From positions 2,845,501 to 2,909,500 of the forward strand of contig NZ_FNUC01000003.1 of NCBI RefSeq assembly GCF_900106035.1: a DNA stretch of 64,000 nt, written 5' to 3'. Positions 27,289 through 36,430 of this stretch are shown in pieces; the first letter of the stretch is position 1; each line of letters begins with the position of its first letter. A model generated the notes under the pieces. That model had not been told where the DNA came from, made no database searches, and saw nothing but the letters and a program-made list of their open reading frames with translations. The translations under genes were made by a program, and so were the position numbers. The DNA comes from Jiangella alba. GTDB lineage: Bacteria > Actinomycetota > Actinomycetes > Jiangellales > Jiangellaceae.

Positions 27289-27306
27289 GAGCGTCATACT
27301 CGAGAC

Positions 27307-27990
27307 ATGACGCGCAGTGTGCTGCTCGTCGAGGACGACCAGCGGGTGCGGCGAGCCCTGCGGCTGGCGCTCGAGGACGAGGGCTACCAGGTCCGCGAGG
27401 CCGGCTCCGGCCGCGACGGGCTGGCCGAACTCACCCGCGACCCACCCGACGTCGTGCTGCTCGACCTCATGCTGCCCGACACCGACGGCTTCGCCGTGTG
27501 CCACCAGATCAGGCACACCAGCGCCGTCCCCGTCATCATGGTCACCGCCCGCACCGACAGCCACGACATCGTCGCCGGGCTCGAGGCGGGCGCCGACGAC
27601 TACGTCACCAAGCCGCTGGTCGCGAAGGAGCTGTCGGCCCGCATCCGGGCGCTGCTGCGGCGCACCGACAACGCGCCGGGCGGGGCGCCGCGGCGGCTGA
27701 CGTCCGGCGACCTCTCGATCGGCGTCGACGAAGGGGTCGTGACGCGCGACGGCTCGGCCCTGCCGCTCACCCAGACGGAGTTCAAGCTACTGGCCGAGCT
27801 GGCCCTGGCCGGCGGCAAGGTGCGCAGCCGGGAACAGCTGCTGGAGCGGGTCTGGGGGTACGGCTACTTCGGCGACAGCCGCATCGTCGACGTCCACGTC
27901 CGGCGGCTGCGCACGAAGGTCGAGCGCGACCCCGCGAGTCCGGCCCACGTGGTGACGGTGCGCGGCCAGGGCTACCGTCTGGTGCCGTGA
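27307..27990 (+). CDS. OmpR-family response regulator
   Basis: The 227-residue regulator has a receiver domain with Asp10-Asp11, phospho-acceptor Asp53 in 'VVLLDLMLPD', a conserved Thr in 'VTART' and Lys in 'VTKPL'. A winged helix follows (130-225, 'LPLTQTEFKLLAELALAGGKVRSREQLLERVWGYGYFGDSRIVDVHVRRLR'). Its stop overlaps the start of the kinase gene. It is probably leaderless. Likely targets are its own operon and the divergent peptide importer. Confidence 0.93.
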   Translation: MTRSVLLVEDDQRVRRALRLALEDEGYQVREAGSGRDGLAELTRDPPDVVLLDLMLPDTDGFAVCHQIRHTSAVPVIMVTARTDSHDIVAGLEAGADDYVTKPLVAKELSARIRALLRRTDNAPGGAPRRLTSGDLSIGVDEGVVTRDGSALPLTQTEFKLLAELALAGGKVRSREQLLERVWGYGYFGDSRIVDVHVRRLRTKVERDPASPAHVVTVRGQGYRLVP

Positions 27991-29390
27991 TGGCCTGGCG
28001 GCCGAGGCTGCGGCCGGGACTGCGCCACCGGGTCGTCCTGTGGTTCGGGCTGCTCGGCTTCGGGCTGTCGCTGCTGCTGGCGGTCACGGTGTGGGTGCTG
28101 CTGAGCCGGTTCCTCGTCACCGAGCAGGAGTCGACGGCGCTGACGGAGACGTCGGCGAACGCGACGGCGATCCAGCGCGGACTGTCGGCCAGCCAGAGCG
28201 ACATCGACGGCCTGCTCGCCGGCCTGCCCGCGGCGGACGGCCGGACGGCGGCGATGCTGCGGTGGGACGGGACGTGGCACGTGACGCCCGCGGGGACGTC
28301 GCCGGACGAGCTGCCCGCGGCGCTGCTGGCGACGGCCGAGGGCGGCCGGCCGGCGCAGGAGCGGGTCTCCGTCGACGGGACGACGCAGCTGGCGGTCGCG
28401 CTGCCGCTGAGCAACCCCGGCGACGTGTACGTCGAGCTCTACTCGCTGTCGTCACTGAACCGGGTGCTGCTGATCCTCGCCATCAGCCTCGTGGCCGGTG
28501 TCGTGCTGGCGACGGGGTTGGGGCTGGCGGTGGGGCGGGCGGCGGGCCGGCGGGCGCTGCGTCCGCTCGACGCCGTCAGCCGGACGGCGGCCCGGCTGGC
28601 CGCCGGTGACCTGCGCGTGCGTCTCGACGCCGGCGACGACCCCGACCTCGTCGAGCCGGCCGCGTCGTTCAACCGCACGGCCGAGGCGCTTCAGCAGCGG
28701 GTCGAGGCCGACACCCGGTTCGCCGCCGACGTCAGCCACGAACTGCGCACACCGCTCACGACGATGCTGAACTCGATGCAGCTGCTGCAGGCGCGGCAGG
28801 CGGATCTGCCGCCGGCGCTGCGCGAGCCGCTCGAGCTGCTGGCCGCCGAACTGGACCGGTTCCGCCAGCTGGTCGTCGACCTCCTCGAGATCTCCCGCGA
28901 CTCCGCCGCCGACGACCCCGGCGCCCGCGAGACCGTCGTCCTCGGCGACCTCGTCCGCCACTCCGCCGACTCCGCCGCCGGCCGCCCCGTCACCTCCGTC
29001 GACCCCGACGTCGCCGACGCGCTCGTGCTGGCCGACAAGCGGCGGCTGTCGCGGGTGGTGGCGAACCTCGTCGACAACGCCGAACTGCACGGCGGCGGCT
29101 GCCTGGCCGTCCGGGTCCTCGCGCACGACGGCCGGGTCCGCTTCGAGGTGGACGACGCCGGGCCGGGCGTGCCGGAGGACCGGCGCACGCGCGTCTTCGA
29201 CCGCTTCGCCCGCGACGGTGTCAGCGGCGGACGGGGTGGGCGCGGGGTGGGTCTCGGGCTGGCGATCGTGGCCCAGCACGTGCGCTGGCACGGCGGCGCC
29301 GTGACCGTCCTCGACCGCCCCGGCGGCGGCGCCCGCTTCGTCGTCGACCTCCCCGTCGTCCGCTCGTCCTCGGCCGGCTGGCGGACCTGA
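27990..29390 (+). CDS. Sensor histidine kinase
   Basis: The 466-residue membrane kinase has helix 1 (about 14-38), an extracytoplasmic sensor of about 115 residues, helix 2 (about 158-180), and HAMP (180-235). The HisKA box 'FAADVSHELRTPLTTM' carries His250, followed by an HATPase domain with 'NLVDNAELHGGG' (N box), 'DDAGPGVP' (G1) and 'GRGVGLGLAIV' (G2). It starts at ATG 27990, overlapping the response-regulator stop by 1 nt. The sensor region has no recognisable fold, so the signal is unknown. Confidence 0.92.
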   Translation: MAWRPRLRPGLRHRVVLWFGLLGFGLSLLLAVTVWVLLSRFLVTEQESTALTETSANATAIQRGLSASQSDIDGLLAGLPAADGRTAAMLRWDGTWHVTPAGTSPDELPAALLATAEGGRPAQERVSVDGTTQLAVALPLSNPGDVYVELYSLSSLNRVLLILAISLVAGVVLATGLGLAVGRAAGRRALRPLDAVSRTAARLAAGDLRVRLDAGDDPDLVEPAASFNRTAEALQQRVEADTRFAADVSHELRTPLTTMLNSMQLLQARQADLPPALREPLELLAAELDRFRQLVVDLLEISRDSAADDPGARETVVLGDLVRHSADSAAGRPVTSVDPDVADALVLADKRRLSRVVANLVDNAELHGGGCLAVRVLAHDGRVRFEVDDAGPGVPEDRRTRVFDRFARDGVSGGRGGRGVGLGLAIVAQHVRWHGGAVTVLDRPGGGARFVVDLPVVRSSSAGWRT

Positions 29391-29444
29391 CCCGACCGCT
29401 CAGCGGCTGCGCTCGGCCATCCGAGAGGTGATGGTGAGCACCGT

Positions 29445-29481
29445 GTTGACGCCAGCGCCAACCGTTGGCACCGTCGTCAAC
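29445..29481. terminator. Imperfect hairpin between convergent kinase and arabinofuranosidase genes
   Basis: Outer arms GTTGACG (29445-29451) and CGTCAAC (29475-29481) enclose inner arms GCCAAC and GTTGGC, with a 5-nt internal bulge on each side. It lies 55 bp beyond the kinase stop and 47 bp beyond the stop of the convergent gene. A bidirectional terminator is likely; nothing else is visible in this gap. Confidence 0.4.
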
Positions 29482-29527
29482 CCGTCGGAGAGGGTGCCAG
29501 CAGCCGGGGCCGTCAGATCGCACGCTC

Positions 29528-31030
29528 TCAGCGTAGTGAGACCGCCGTCCACGAGACGGGCGGGAGCTCCAGCCGCAGCGTCCCGCCGTCCAGCACCGCC
29601 GACGGCGTCGGGCGCAGGCCGACGCGGGTGGGGTGGTCGAGGGTGTTGCGGGCGTGGACGTCGTCGTCCCAGAGGGTGACGGCCTCGGCGATCGACGTGG
29701 CGGCGACGTCGACCGAGACGGTCGCGGGTGCGTCGACCGACCGGTTGACCAGGAAGACCGACGTCGAGCCGGTGGCGGCGTCGTGCGTCGCCACCGCGTC
29801 GACCACCGGCACCTCACCGAGGGCGGACGTCGAGTACAGGGGCGACGACACGTCCACCGCCAGCGTCACGCCGCGGGCCAGCCGCGACGTCACCGCGAAC
29901 GGGAAGAACGTCGTCTGCCGCCACGCCGGCCCGCCCGGCTCGGTCATGATCGGCGCGATGACGTTCACCAGCTGCGCGAGGCTGGCCGCCGTCACGCGGT
30001 CGGCGTGGCGCAGCAGCGACATCAGCAGCCCGCCCACCACGACGGCGTCGGCGACGGTGTACGAGTCCTCCAGGATCCGCGGCGCCACGGGCCACACCTG
30101 CGGGTCCGTGACCTTGTCCTCGTCGTGGTAGCGGTCGACGTACCAGACGTTCCACTCGTCGAAGGAGATGTCGACGCGGCGCCGGCCCGGCCGCAGGGCA
30201 CGGACGTGGTCGATGGTGGCGACGACGGACTCGATGAAGCGGTCCATGTCGACCGGCGACGCGAGGAAGCCGGGCAGGTCGCCGGGCGTCTCGTGGTAGT
30301 ACGCGTGGCAGGAGAGGTAGTCGATCTCGTCGTACGTGTGCTCCAGGACGGTCCGCTCCCACGCGCCGAACGTCGGCATCTGCCGGTTCGAGCTGCCGCA
30401 CGCGACCAGCCGCACGCCGGGGTCCAGCTGCCGCATGGCCCGTGCGGTCTGGGCGGCCAGCTTGCCGTAGTCGTCGGCGCTGCGGTGGCCCAGCTGCCAC
30501 GGCCCGTCCATCTCGTTGCCCAGGCACCAGAGCACGACGCCGTGCGGGTCGGGCGTGCCGTTGGCGACCCGCAGATCGGCGAGCGTCGATCCGGACCGGA
30601 CGTTCGCGTACTCCAGCAGGTCCAGCGCCTCCTGCACGCCCCGGGTGCCGAGGTTGACGGCCAGCATCAGCTCGGTGCCGGCCTTCGCCGACCAGCGGGC
30701 GAACTCGTCCAGCCCGATCTCGTTCGTCTCCAGCGAGTGCCAGGCGAGGTCCAGCCGCCGCGGCCGGTCGGCGACCGGGCCGACGCCGTCCTCCCACCGG
30801 TAGCCCGAGACGAAGTTGCCGCCCGGGTAGCGGACGGTCGACACCCCCAGCTCGCGGACCAGCTCGATGACGTCCTTGCGGAAGCCGTCCTCGTCGGCGG
30901 TGGCGTGGCCGGGCTCGTAGACACCGTCGTACACCGCGCGGCCCAGGTGCTCGACGAACGAGCCGAACAGGCGCCGGTCGACGGCCCCGACGACGAACGA
31001 CGGATCGACGGTCAGCGATGCGTGCGGCAC
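29528..31030 (-). CDS. arfA: GH51 alpha-L-arabinofuranosidase
   Basis: The 500-residue cytosolic enzyme removes terminal alpha-L-arabinofuranosyl groups from arabino-oligosaccharides. It has the GH51 features 'RRLFGSFVEHLGRAVYDGVYEP', 'VSTVRYPGGNFVSGYRWEDGVG', acid/base Glu173 in 'WCLGNEMDGPW' and nucleophile Glu292 in 'SFDEWNVWYVDR', with a C-terminal beta-sandwich from about 390. There is no signal peptide, so it works on imported substrate. It is the last gene of the LacI-controlled sugar operon, directly after the GH1 gene. Confidence 0.96.
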   Translation of the reverse strand: MPHASLTVDPSFVVGAVDRRLFGSFVEHLGRAVYDGVYEPGHATADEDGFRKDVIELVRELGVSTVRYPGGNFVSGYRWEDGVGPVADRPRRLDLAWHSLETNEIGLDEFARWSAKAGTELMLAVNLGTRGVQEALDLLEYANVRSGSTLADLRVANGTPDPHGVVLWCLGNEMDGPWQLGHRSADDYGKLAAQTARAMRQLDPGVRLVACGSSNRQMPTFGAWERTVLEHTYDEIDYLSCHAYYHETPGDLPGFLASPVDMDRFIESVVATIDHVRALRPGRRRVDISFDEWNVWYVDRYHDEDKVTDPQVWPVAPRILEDSYTVADAVVVGGLLMSLLRHADRVTAASLAQLVNVIAPIMTEPGGPAWRQTTFFPFAVTSRLARGVTLAVDVSSPLYSTSALGEVPVVDAVATHDAATGSTSVFLVNRSVDAPATVSVDVAATSIAEAVTLWDDDVHARNTLDHPTRVGLRPTPSAVLDGGTLRLELPPVSWTAVSLR

Positions 31031-32248
31031 TCAGTTCTCCTTGGTCGTGGTGCGGGGATCGTGGGCGTGCGCCCGGAACCGGTCGACGAGCGGGGTGGGG
31101 ACGCGATACAGGACGCCGTCGCGCTCGGACAGCTCCCACAGGCCCATCGTCAGCCGGTGCGCCTCGCGCGGCTCGGTGGAATGCCGGTACGTCCACTCGT
31201 ACATGTCGAACACGGGCCACCAGGTGTAGGCGACGACGGGCACGCCGGACGCCCGCAGCCCGTGGACGGCCTCGACGGACGCGTCCAGCCAGGCCGCCCG
31301 CTCGGCGACGCTCCCCGTCACGCAGGTCTCGGTCAGCGCGACCGGCACCCCGTACCGCTCCCAGGCGTTGCGCAGCAGCTCCTCCAGGCCGAGCACGCCG
31401 TCGTCGCGGGTCGGACGGGGGTCGGCGAAGCCGCCGCCATGCGGGTCGGCCGCCGTGACGATCTCGGTGGAGTGCCGCGGGTAGTAGTTGACGCCCATGA
31501 CGTCGGGCTGGACGGCATGGTCGGCGAACCAGGCCAGTTCCGCGTCGGAGAAGCCGTCGGTGACCCGGCCGGTCACCAGGTCCTCCACCAGGTGCACCTG
31601 CCGGCGCAGCCGCGAGATCAGGGCCGCGTCGTCGCCGTCGTAGCGCATGCCGGCGTCGACGTGCACGAACACGCCGCGCTCCCCCAGCACGTCGCGCATC
31701 GCCCGCTGCGCGAGCACGAACCCGCGGGCCAGCTGCCGCACCATCGTCCGCAGGCCGGACGGCCCGGAGAGGTACGGCGGCCAGTACGCGTACTCGCCGG
31801 AGAACAGCGCGTGGATCATCGGCTCGTTCACCGGCGTGTAGTCGGTGACGCGGTCGGCATAGCGCTCGGCGACCCGGGCCGAGTACTCCGCCACGTGCGA
31901 CGGGTAGTCGGGGTGGGCGAACTGGCCGTCCAGCCACAGCGGCGTGCCGTAGTGCAGCAGGTCGACGACCGGCCGCAGCCCCAGCTCGGCGAACCGGTCC
32001 ATGACGCGGTCCAGCCACGACCAGTCCCACGCGCCCTCGGCCGGGTTGACGCGGTGCCACGGCACGCCCCAGCGCAGCAGCTCCGCGCCGGCCGACGAGG
32101 CCAGCCCGAGGTCGGACGACCAGAACTCGTAGTGCTGGGTCAGCTCGTACTCGTCGATGGCCCGCTCCCCCGGCCGCTGCTGCGGCACGAAGGTGTCCTC
32201 GACACCCAGCGCGAAGTGGAGCCGGCCGTCCAGATGCCACGCCGTCAT
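31031..32248 (-). CDS. GH1-family glycosidase
   Basis: The 405-residue protein has the GH1 barrel with acid/base Glu142 in 'YTPVNEPMIHA' and the nucleophile Glu307 in 'VPVALTETCVTG', where the usual ITENG is modified. It is shorter than typical GH1 enzymes (440-480) and begins late, lacking the usual FPxGFxWG start, which here reads 'LHFALGVEDTF'. It may be specific for an unusual beta-glycoside. ATG 32248 overlaps the permease stop by 4 bp. The 3' end abuts the GH51 gene. Cytosolic, acting on the sugar imported by the neighbouring ABC system. Confidence 0.8.
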   Translation of the reverse strand: MTAWHLDGRLHFALGVEDTFVPQQRPGERAIDEYELTQHYEFWSSDLGLASSAGAELLRWGVPWHRVNPAEGAWDWSWLDRVMDRFAELGLRPVVDLLHYGTPLWLDGQFAHPDYPSHVAEYSARVAERYADRVTDYTPVNEPMIHALFSGEYAYWPPYLSGPSGLRTMVRQLARGFVLAQRAMRDVLGERGVFVHVDAGMRYDGDDAALISRLRRQVHLVEDLVTGRVTDGFSDAELAWFADHAVQPDVMGVNYYPRHSTEIVTAADPHGGGFADPRPTRDDGVLGLEELLRNAWERYGVPVALTETCVTGSVAERAAWLDASVEAVHGLRASGVPVVAYTWWPVFDMYEWTYRHSTEPREAHRLTMGLWELSERDGVLYRVPTPLVDRFRAHAHDPRTTTKEN

Positions 32249-33075
32249 TTGATCCCCGTCGTCGCGATGCTCTCGATGAACCGCCGCTGCACCAGCAGGA
32301 ACGCGATCACCAGGGGCAGGATCGCCACCAGCGCGCCGGCCATCATGACGCCGTACGGGACGATGCCGCCCGGCCCGGTCAGCAGCGTCAGCCCGGACGT
32401 GATGGTGCCCATCTCGCGCTCGGTCGTGAAGATCAGCGGCCACAGCAGGTCGTTCCAGTTGTTGACGAACGTGAAGATCGCCAGCGTCAGCAGCGCGGGG
32501 ACGGCGTTCGGCAGCACGATGCTGCGGAAGATCCGCAGCTCCGACGCGCCGTCGATGCGGGCGGCGTTGTCGAGGTCGCGCGGCAGCGCCAGGAAGAACT
32601 GGCGCAGGAAGAAGATGCCGAACGCGTCGGCCGCCCGCGGCGCGATCAGCCCGGCGAACGTGTTGACCCAGCCGAGGTCGCTGACCAGCTGGTACACCGG
32701 CACCAGCGTCGCCTGGAACGGGATCATCAGCGTCGCGATGATCGCGATCAGCAGCGTCCGCCGCCCGGTGAAGTCGATGCGGGCCAGCGCGTACGCCGCC
32801 AGCGAGTCGAAGACCAGCGCGAACGCCGTCACGCCACCGGCGAACAGGAAGCTGTTCAGCACCAGCCGGGTGAACGGCAGCTCGTCGACGATGCGGCGCA
32901 GGTTGTCCAGCGTCCAGTCCTGCGGCAGCAGCGTGGGCGGGTACGCGTTGACCTCGGACACCGGCTTGAACGCCGTCAGCACGATGATGGCCAGCGGCAG
33001 CAGCACGGCGGCGGTGACGGCGAGCATGGCCACCGTGCCGAGGACGGTGCCCGGCCGGATGCGCGCGGCGTTCAC
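32245..33075 (-). CDS. Carbohydrate ABC transporter permease (MalG type)
   Basis: The 276-residue permease has six helices and the coupling motif 'DNAARIDGASELRIFRSIVLPNAVPAL', typical of MalG-like subunits of oligosaccharide importers. GTG 33075 overlaps the stop of the MalF-type gene (GTGA), and its own stop overlaps the GH1 start. Longer frames upstream lie inside the MalF-type gene. No ATPase gene is in this operon, so a shared MsiK-type ATPase elsewhere is expected. Confidence 0.93.
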   Translation of the reverse strand: MNAARIRPGTVLGTVAMLAVTAAVLLPLAIIVLTAFKPVSEVNAYPPTLLPQDWTLDNLRRIVDELPFTRLVLNSFLFAGGVTAFALVFDSLAAYALARIDFTGRRTLLIAIIATLMIPFQATLVPVYQLVSDLGWVNTFAGLIAPRAADAFGIFFLRQFFLALPRDLDNAARIDGASELRIFRSIVLPNAVPALLTLAIFTFVNNWNDLLWPLIFTTEREMGTITSGLTLLTGPGGIVPYGVMMAGALVAILPLVIAFLLVQRRFIESIATTGIK

Positions 33076-34025
33076 TGGGCGTCCTTCTCTCGGCGGCCGA
33101 AGAACACGAACTGGACGACGCTGAGCAGCAGCGTCGCGATCAGCAACACGTACGACAGCGCCGACGCGAAGCCCAGCTCCAGCTTGCGGAAGCCGGACTC
33201 GTAGATCTCCATGACGATGGTCTGGGTGTTGCCGTACGGCCCGCCGCCGGTCATGACGTAGATCTGGTCGAACGCCTGCAGCGCCGCGATCATCGCGAAC
33301 ACCAGCACGAACGCGAACGTGTTGGACAGCAGCGGCATGGTCACGTGCTGGAACCGCCGCCACGGCCCGGCGCCGTCGACGCGGGCCGCCTCGTATAGCG
33401 AGCCCGGGATGTCCTGCAGCCCGGCGAGGAAGATCACCAGGTAGAAGCCGAAGTTCTTCCACACCGCGACCAGCGCGACCGCCGGCATCGCCAGCTGCGG
33501 GTCCTCCAGCACGTTGCCCAGTTGCAGCCCGAGCCCGCCCAGCCAGTGGTTGAGCAGCCCGACCTGCGGGTCGATCAGGTACGTCCACGCGTACGCGGCC
33601 ACCGCCAGCGACACCACGAACGGCAGGAACAGCGCGGTGCGGAACAGGCCGCGGAACGGCAGCGCCGGGCTGTTCAGCACCAGCGCGAGACCCAGCGCGA
33701 CGATCACCGCCGTCGGCGTGAACAGCACCGTGTACCAGAGCGTGTTCGTGACCGCGTCGAACAGGTCGGGGTCGGTGAACACCTGGACGTAGTTGTCGAA
33801 CCCGACCCACTCGGCCTCGCCGAAGCCGCTGGCGTCGGTGAACGACGTGCGCAGCGCCGACACCATCGGCCAGCCGACGAAGACGGTGAGGATGAGCAGG
33901 GCCGGGCCGAGGAAGGCCAGCGCGGTGGCGCCGCGCCGGCCGCCGCGCCGGGCCCCGGGCGCCACCCGCCGCCCGCCCAGTGGCGCGGGCGGCCGGTAGC
34001 GCCGTCGTGGTGCGGTGAGGGACAC
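33072..34025 (-). CDS. Carbohydrate ABC transporter permease (MalF type)
   Basis: The 317-residue partner permease starts at GTG 34025, 5 nt downstream of the binding-protein stop. A basic, proline-rich N-terminus (2-35) precedes six helices. The EAA motif is 'LYEAARVDGAGPWRRFQHVTMPLL', and 'QIYVMTGGGPYGNTQTIVMEIYESGF' is typical of the family. It forms the channel with the MalG-type protein. Confidence 0.92.
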   Translation of the reverse strand: MSLTAPRRRYRPPAPLGGRRVAPGARRGGRRGATALAFLGPALLILTVFVGWPMVSALRTSFTDASGFGEAEWVGFDNYVQVFTDPDLFDAVTNTLWYTVLFTPTAVIVALGLALVLNSPALPFRGLFRTALFLPFVVSLAVAAYAWTYLIDPQVGLLNHWLGGLGLQLGNVLEDPQLAMPAVALVAVWKNFGFYLVIFLAGLQDIPGSLYEAARVDGAGPWRRFQHVTMPLLSNTFAFVLVFAMIAALQAFDQIYVMTGGGPYGNTQTIVMEIYESGFRKLELGFASALSYVLLIATLLLSVVQFVFFGRREKDAQ

Positions 34026-34030
34026 CGGGC

Positions 34031-35299
34031 CTACCCGAGCGCCGATTCGATCTCGGCCTGCGCCTCGGACAGCAGCGTCGCGACGTCCTCGCCGGCCATC
34101 GCCCGCTGGGTCAGCTCGTCGACCGCCGTCAGCACGTCGACGCTGTTCACGACGCCGGGCAGCAGCGGCCGGCCGAACTCGGCCTGCTCGGTGAGCGCGG
34201 CCACCACCGGGTTCTCGGCGACGGCGTCGGCGGGGACGTCGGTGCGCAGCGGCGGCCAGCCGGAGCCGAGCGACCACGTCACCGCGTTCTCCTGGTCGAG
34301 GAAGAAGCTGAAGAACCGCTCCGCCGCCTCGACGGCGTCGTCGCCGGCCTGCTCGGTGATGGCCATCGAGACGCCGATGGCCGACGCCGCCTGCGCCTGC
34401 GGCCCGGCCGGCACCGGCGCGATGCCGTAGTCGATGCCGTTCTCCTCCGAGATCGACGCCATCCACGGCCCGCCGAGGTACATGGCGGCCTTGCCACTGC
34501 TGAACAGCCCGTCGCCGGCGATGCCGTCGACACCCGTCGGCGAGATCTGGTCCACCGCGATGGCCTGGTACCAGTACTCCAGCGTCGCGCGGTTCTCCGG
34601 CGAGTCGATGACGACGTCGGTGCCGCCGTCGACGATGTCGCCGCCACCACCGTAGAAAAGGCTGGGCCAGACGCCGTTCGCGACCGTCGCGTGGTCCGGG
34701 ATGGCGGCGCCGTACTGCTCGGGCGTGCCGTCGCCGTTCTGGTCGACGGTGAGCGCCTTGGCCGTCTCGACCCAGTCGTCCCAGGTGGCCGGCGGCTCGG
34801 TGATGCCGGCGGCGGCGAACAGCGCCTTGTTGTAGAACATCGCCAGCGGGACGAACCCGGTCGGCACGCCGTAGCGGGTGCCCTCGACCGTCACCATCTC
34901 GACGGCGCCGGCGTTGAGCTCCGCGGTGTTGCTCTCGGGGTCGTCGTAGAAGTCGTCCAGCTCGACGAACGCGCCGCGGTCGGCGTAGACGGGCAGCCGC
35001 TCGGCCGGCATCGCGACGATGTCCGGGCCGTTCCCGGCCGACAGCGCCGGCAGCAGCGTGTCGTCGATGACGTCCCACGGGTTGATCTCGGTGCTGACCA
35101 CGACCTCGTCCTGCGAGGCGTTGAAGTCGTCCACGAGCTGCTCGAGCACGTCGCCGTCGGCCTCGGTGTACCCGTGCCAGAAGGTGAGCTCGACGGGGCC
35201 GCCGGCGGAGTCGCCGCCGGAGTCGTCGCCGTCGCCGCAGGCCGTGAGACCGGCCGCGAGCGCGAGGACGAGCCCCATCGTGAGGCGGTTGCGTGTCAT
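34031..35299 (-). CDS. Sugar ABC transporter substrate-binding lipoprotein (family 1)
   Basis: The 422-residue lipoprotein has a lipobox 'LTAC' (Cys21) and the MalE-like core ('VELTFWHGYTEADGDVLEQLVDDFNAS', 'PPATWDDWVETAKAL', 'KAAMYLGGPWMAS'). It is the first gene of the operon: binding protein, two permeases, GH1, GH51. The GH content suggests arabinose-containing oligosaccharides as substrate. Ribosome site AAGGA stands about 8 nt before the ATG. Transcription starts inside the LacI operator upstream. Confidence 0.93.
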   Translation of the reverse strand: MTRNRLTMGLVLALAAGLTACGDGDDSGGDSAGGPVELTFWHGYTEADGDVLEQLVDDFNASQDEVVVSTEINPWDVIDDTLLPALSAGNGPDIVAMPAERLPVYADRGAFVELDDFYDDPESNTAELNAGAVEMVTVEGTRYGVPTGFVPLAMFYNKALFAAAGITEPPATWDDWVETAKALTVDQNGDGTPEQYGAAIPDHATVANGVWPSLFYGGGGDIVDGGTDVVIDSPENRATLEYWYQAIAVDQISPTGVDGIAGDGLFSSGKAAMYLGGPWMASISEENGIDYGIAPVPAGPQAQAASAIGVSMAITEQAGDDAVEAAERFFSFFLDQENAVTWSLGSGWPPLRTDVPADAVAENPVVAALTEQAEFGRPLLPGVVNSVDVLTAVDELTQRAMAGEDVATLLSEAQAEIESALG

Positions 35300-35332
35300 G
35301 GTGCATTCCTTCTCGACAGTGAGATGATCATG

Positions 35333-35352
35333 ACCTTACAACGTTGTAAGGT
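35333..35352. promoter_or_regulatory. LacI-family operator of the arabino-oligosaccharide operon
   Basis: ACCTTACAACGTTGTAAGGT is a perfect 20-bp palindrome with the central CG step common to LacI-family sites. It lies 34 bp before the binding-protein gene and overlaps the expected transcription start. Confidence 0.88.
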
Positions 35353-35354
35353 TC

Positions 35355-35383
35355 AGGATGAGGAAGACCGCAGGAGATGTCAA
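35355..35383 (-). promoter_or_regulatory. Promoter of the arabino-oligosaccharide operon
   Basis: On the minus strand a consensus TTGACA (35383-35378) is followed by a 17-bp spacer and CATCCT (35360-35355). Initiation is expected near 35348, inside the operator, so a bound repressor would block it. Confidence 0.7.
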
Positions 35384-35391
35384 GCCCGGAC

Positions 35392-36408
35392 TCAGCCCGC
35401 CTGCGTCGACTCGCGCTCGACGATGCGATAGCCCGAGCGCAGCTCCCGCCGCGGCTCGTCGGGGCCCTTCTCGACGCGGTCGAGCAGCACCTCGACGGCG
35501 AGCCGGGCGATCTCGCGCCGGCCGGGGTCGACGGTGCTGAGGCTGGGCAGCGAGTACTTGCCCTCGTCGACGTCGTCGAAGCCGATGATCGCGACGTCGG
35601 CCGGCACCTTGACGCCCTGCTCCTGCATGACCCGCAGCGCGCCGAGCGCCAGCTCGTCGTTGAGCGCGAACACCGCGTCGAACTCGACGCCGCGCTCGAG
35701 CAGCGCCCGCATGGCCTCGGCGCCGTTGATGCGGTGCCACGGCCCGGCGTCGACGACCAGCGCGTCGTCGTAGCCGACGCCGCGCGCCTCGAGCGCCGCC
35801 CGGTAGCCGCGCAGCCGCAGCCCGGCCGAGCCGATGACCTCGCCCTCGTGCGCGCCGATGACGGCGATGCGCCGCCGGCCGAGGTCGAGCAGGTGGTCGG
35901 TCGCGGCGCGGGCGGCGTCGACGTTCTCCATGGTGACGTGGTCGACCGGGCCGTCGAAGATGCGCTCGCCCAGCAGCACCAGCGGGAAGTCGACGGCGAG
36001 CAGCCCGCCGTCGTCGTTGCCCAGGCCGAGCGGGCTGAACAGCAGGCCGTCGGTGAGCTGGCGCCGCGATCCGGCCAGGACGTCCAGCTCGCGGCGGCGG
36101 TCGCCGCCGGTCTGCTCGATGACGACGACGACGTCGCGCTGCTCGGCGGCGGTGATGACCTCGTCGGCGAGCTGGGCGAAGTAGGCCAGGCTCAGTTCCG
36201 GCACGGCCAGCCCGATGGCGCCGGTGCGGCCCGACCGCAGACTGCGCGCCTGCCGGTTCGGCCGGTACCCCAGCTCGTCGATGGCCGCCTGCACCTTGGC
36301 CCGGGTGGTGTCGGAGACGTACGGATGGTCGTTGACGACGTTCGACACGGTCTTGAACGACACGCCCGCGAGCCGGGCGACATCACGCAGTGTCGCTGTC
36401 ATGGACAC
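35392..36408 (-). CDS. LacI-family transcriptional repressor of the sugar operon
   Basis: The 338-residue repressor has the N-terminal HTH 'TLRDVARLAGVSFKTVSNVVNDHPYVSDTTR', the hinge helix 'RPNRQARSLRSGRTGAIGL' and a periplasmic-binding-like core with 'DAVFALNDELALGALRVMQEQG' and 'AIIGFDDVD'. Its gene stands directly upstream of the operon whose promoter carries the palindrome at 35333, the obvious target. The inducer is probably an arabino-sugar (inference). ATG 36402 is an alternative start. Confidence 0.95.
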   Translation of the reverse strand: MSMTATLRDVARLAGVSFKTVSNVVNDHPYVSDTTRAKVQAAIDELGYRPNRQARSLRSGRTGAIGLAVPELSLAYFAQLADEVITAAEQRDVVVVIEQTGGDRRRELDVLAGSRRQLTDGLLFSPLGLGNDDGGLLAVDFPLVLLGERIFDGPVDHVTMENVDAARAATDHLLDLGRRRIAVIGAHEGEVIGSAGLRLRGYRAALEARGVGYDDALVVDAGPWHRINGAEAMRALLERGVEFDAVFALNDELALGALRVMQEQGVKVPADVAIIGFDDVDEGKYSLPSLSTVDPGRREIARLAVEVLLDRVEKGPDEPRRELRSGYRIVERESTQAG

Positions 36409-36430
36409 ACCGTACCCAAGCCACCAACCC

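Noticed and set aside
31031-32443. Longer GH1 start upstream of 32248
   Set aside because: The extra residues lie inside the MalG-type permease gene and do not match GH1; the ATG at 32248 gives the usual 4-bp overlap.
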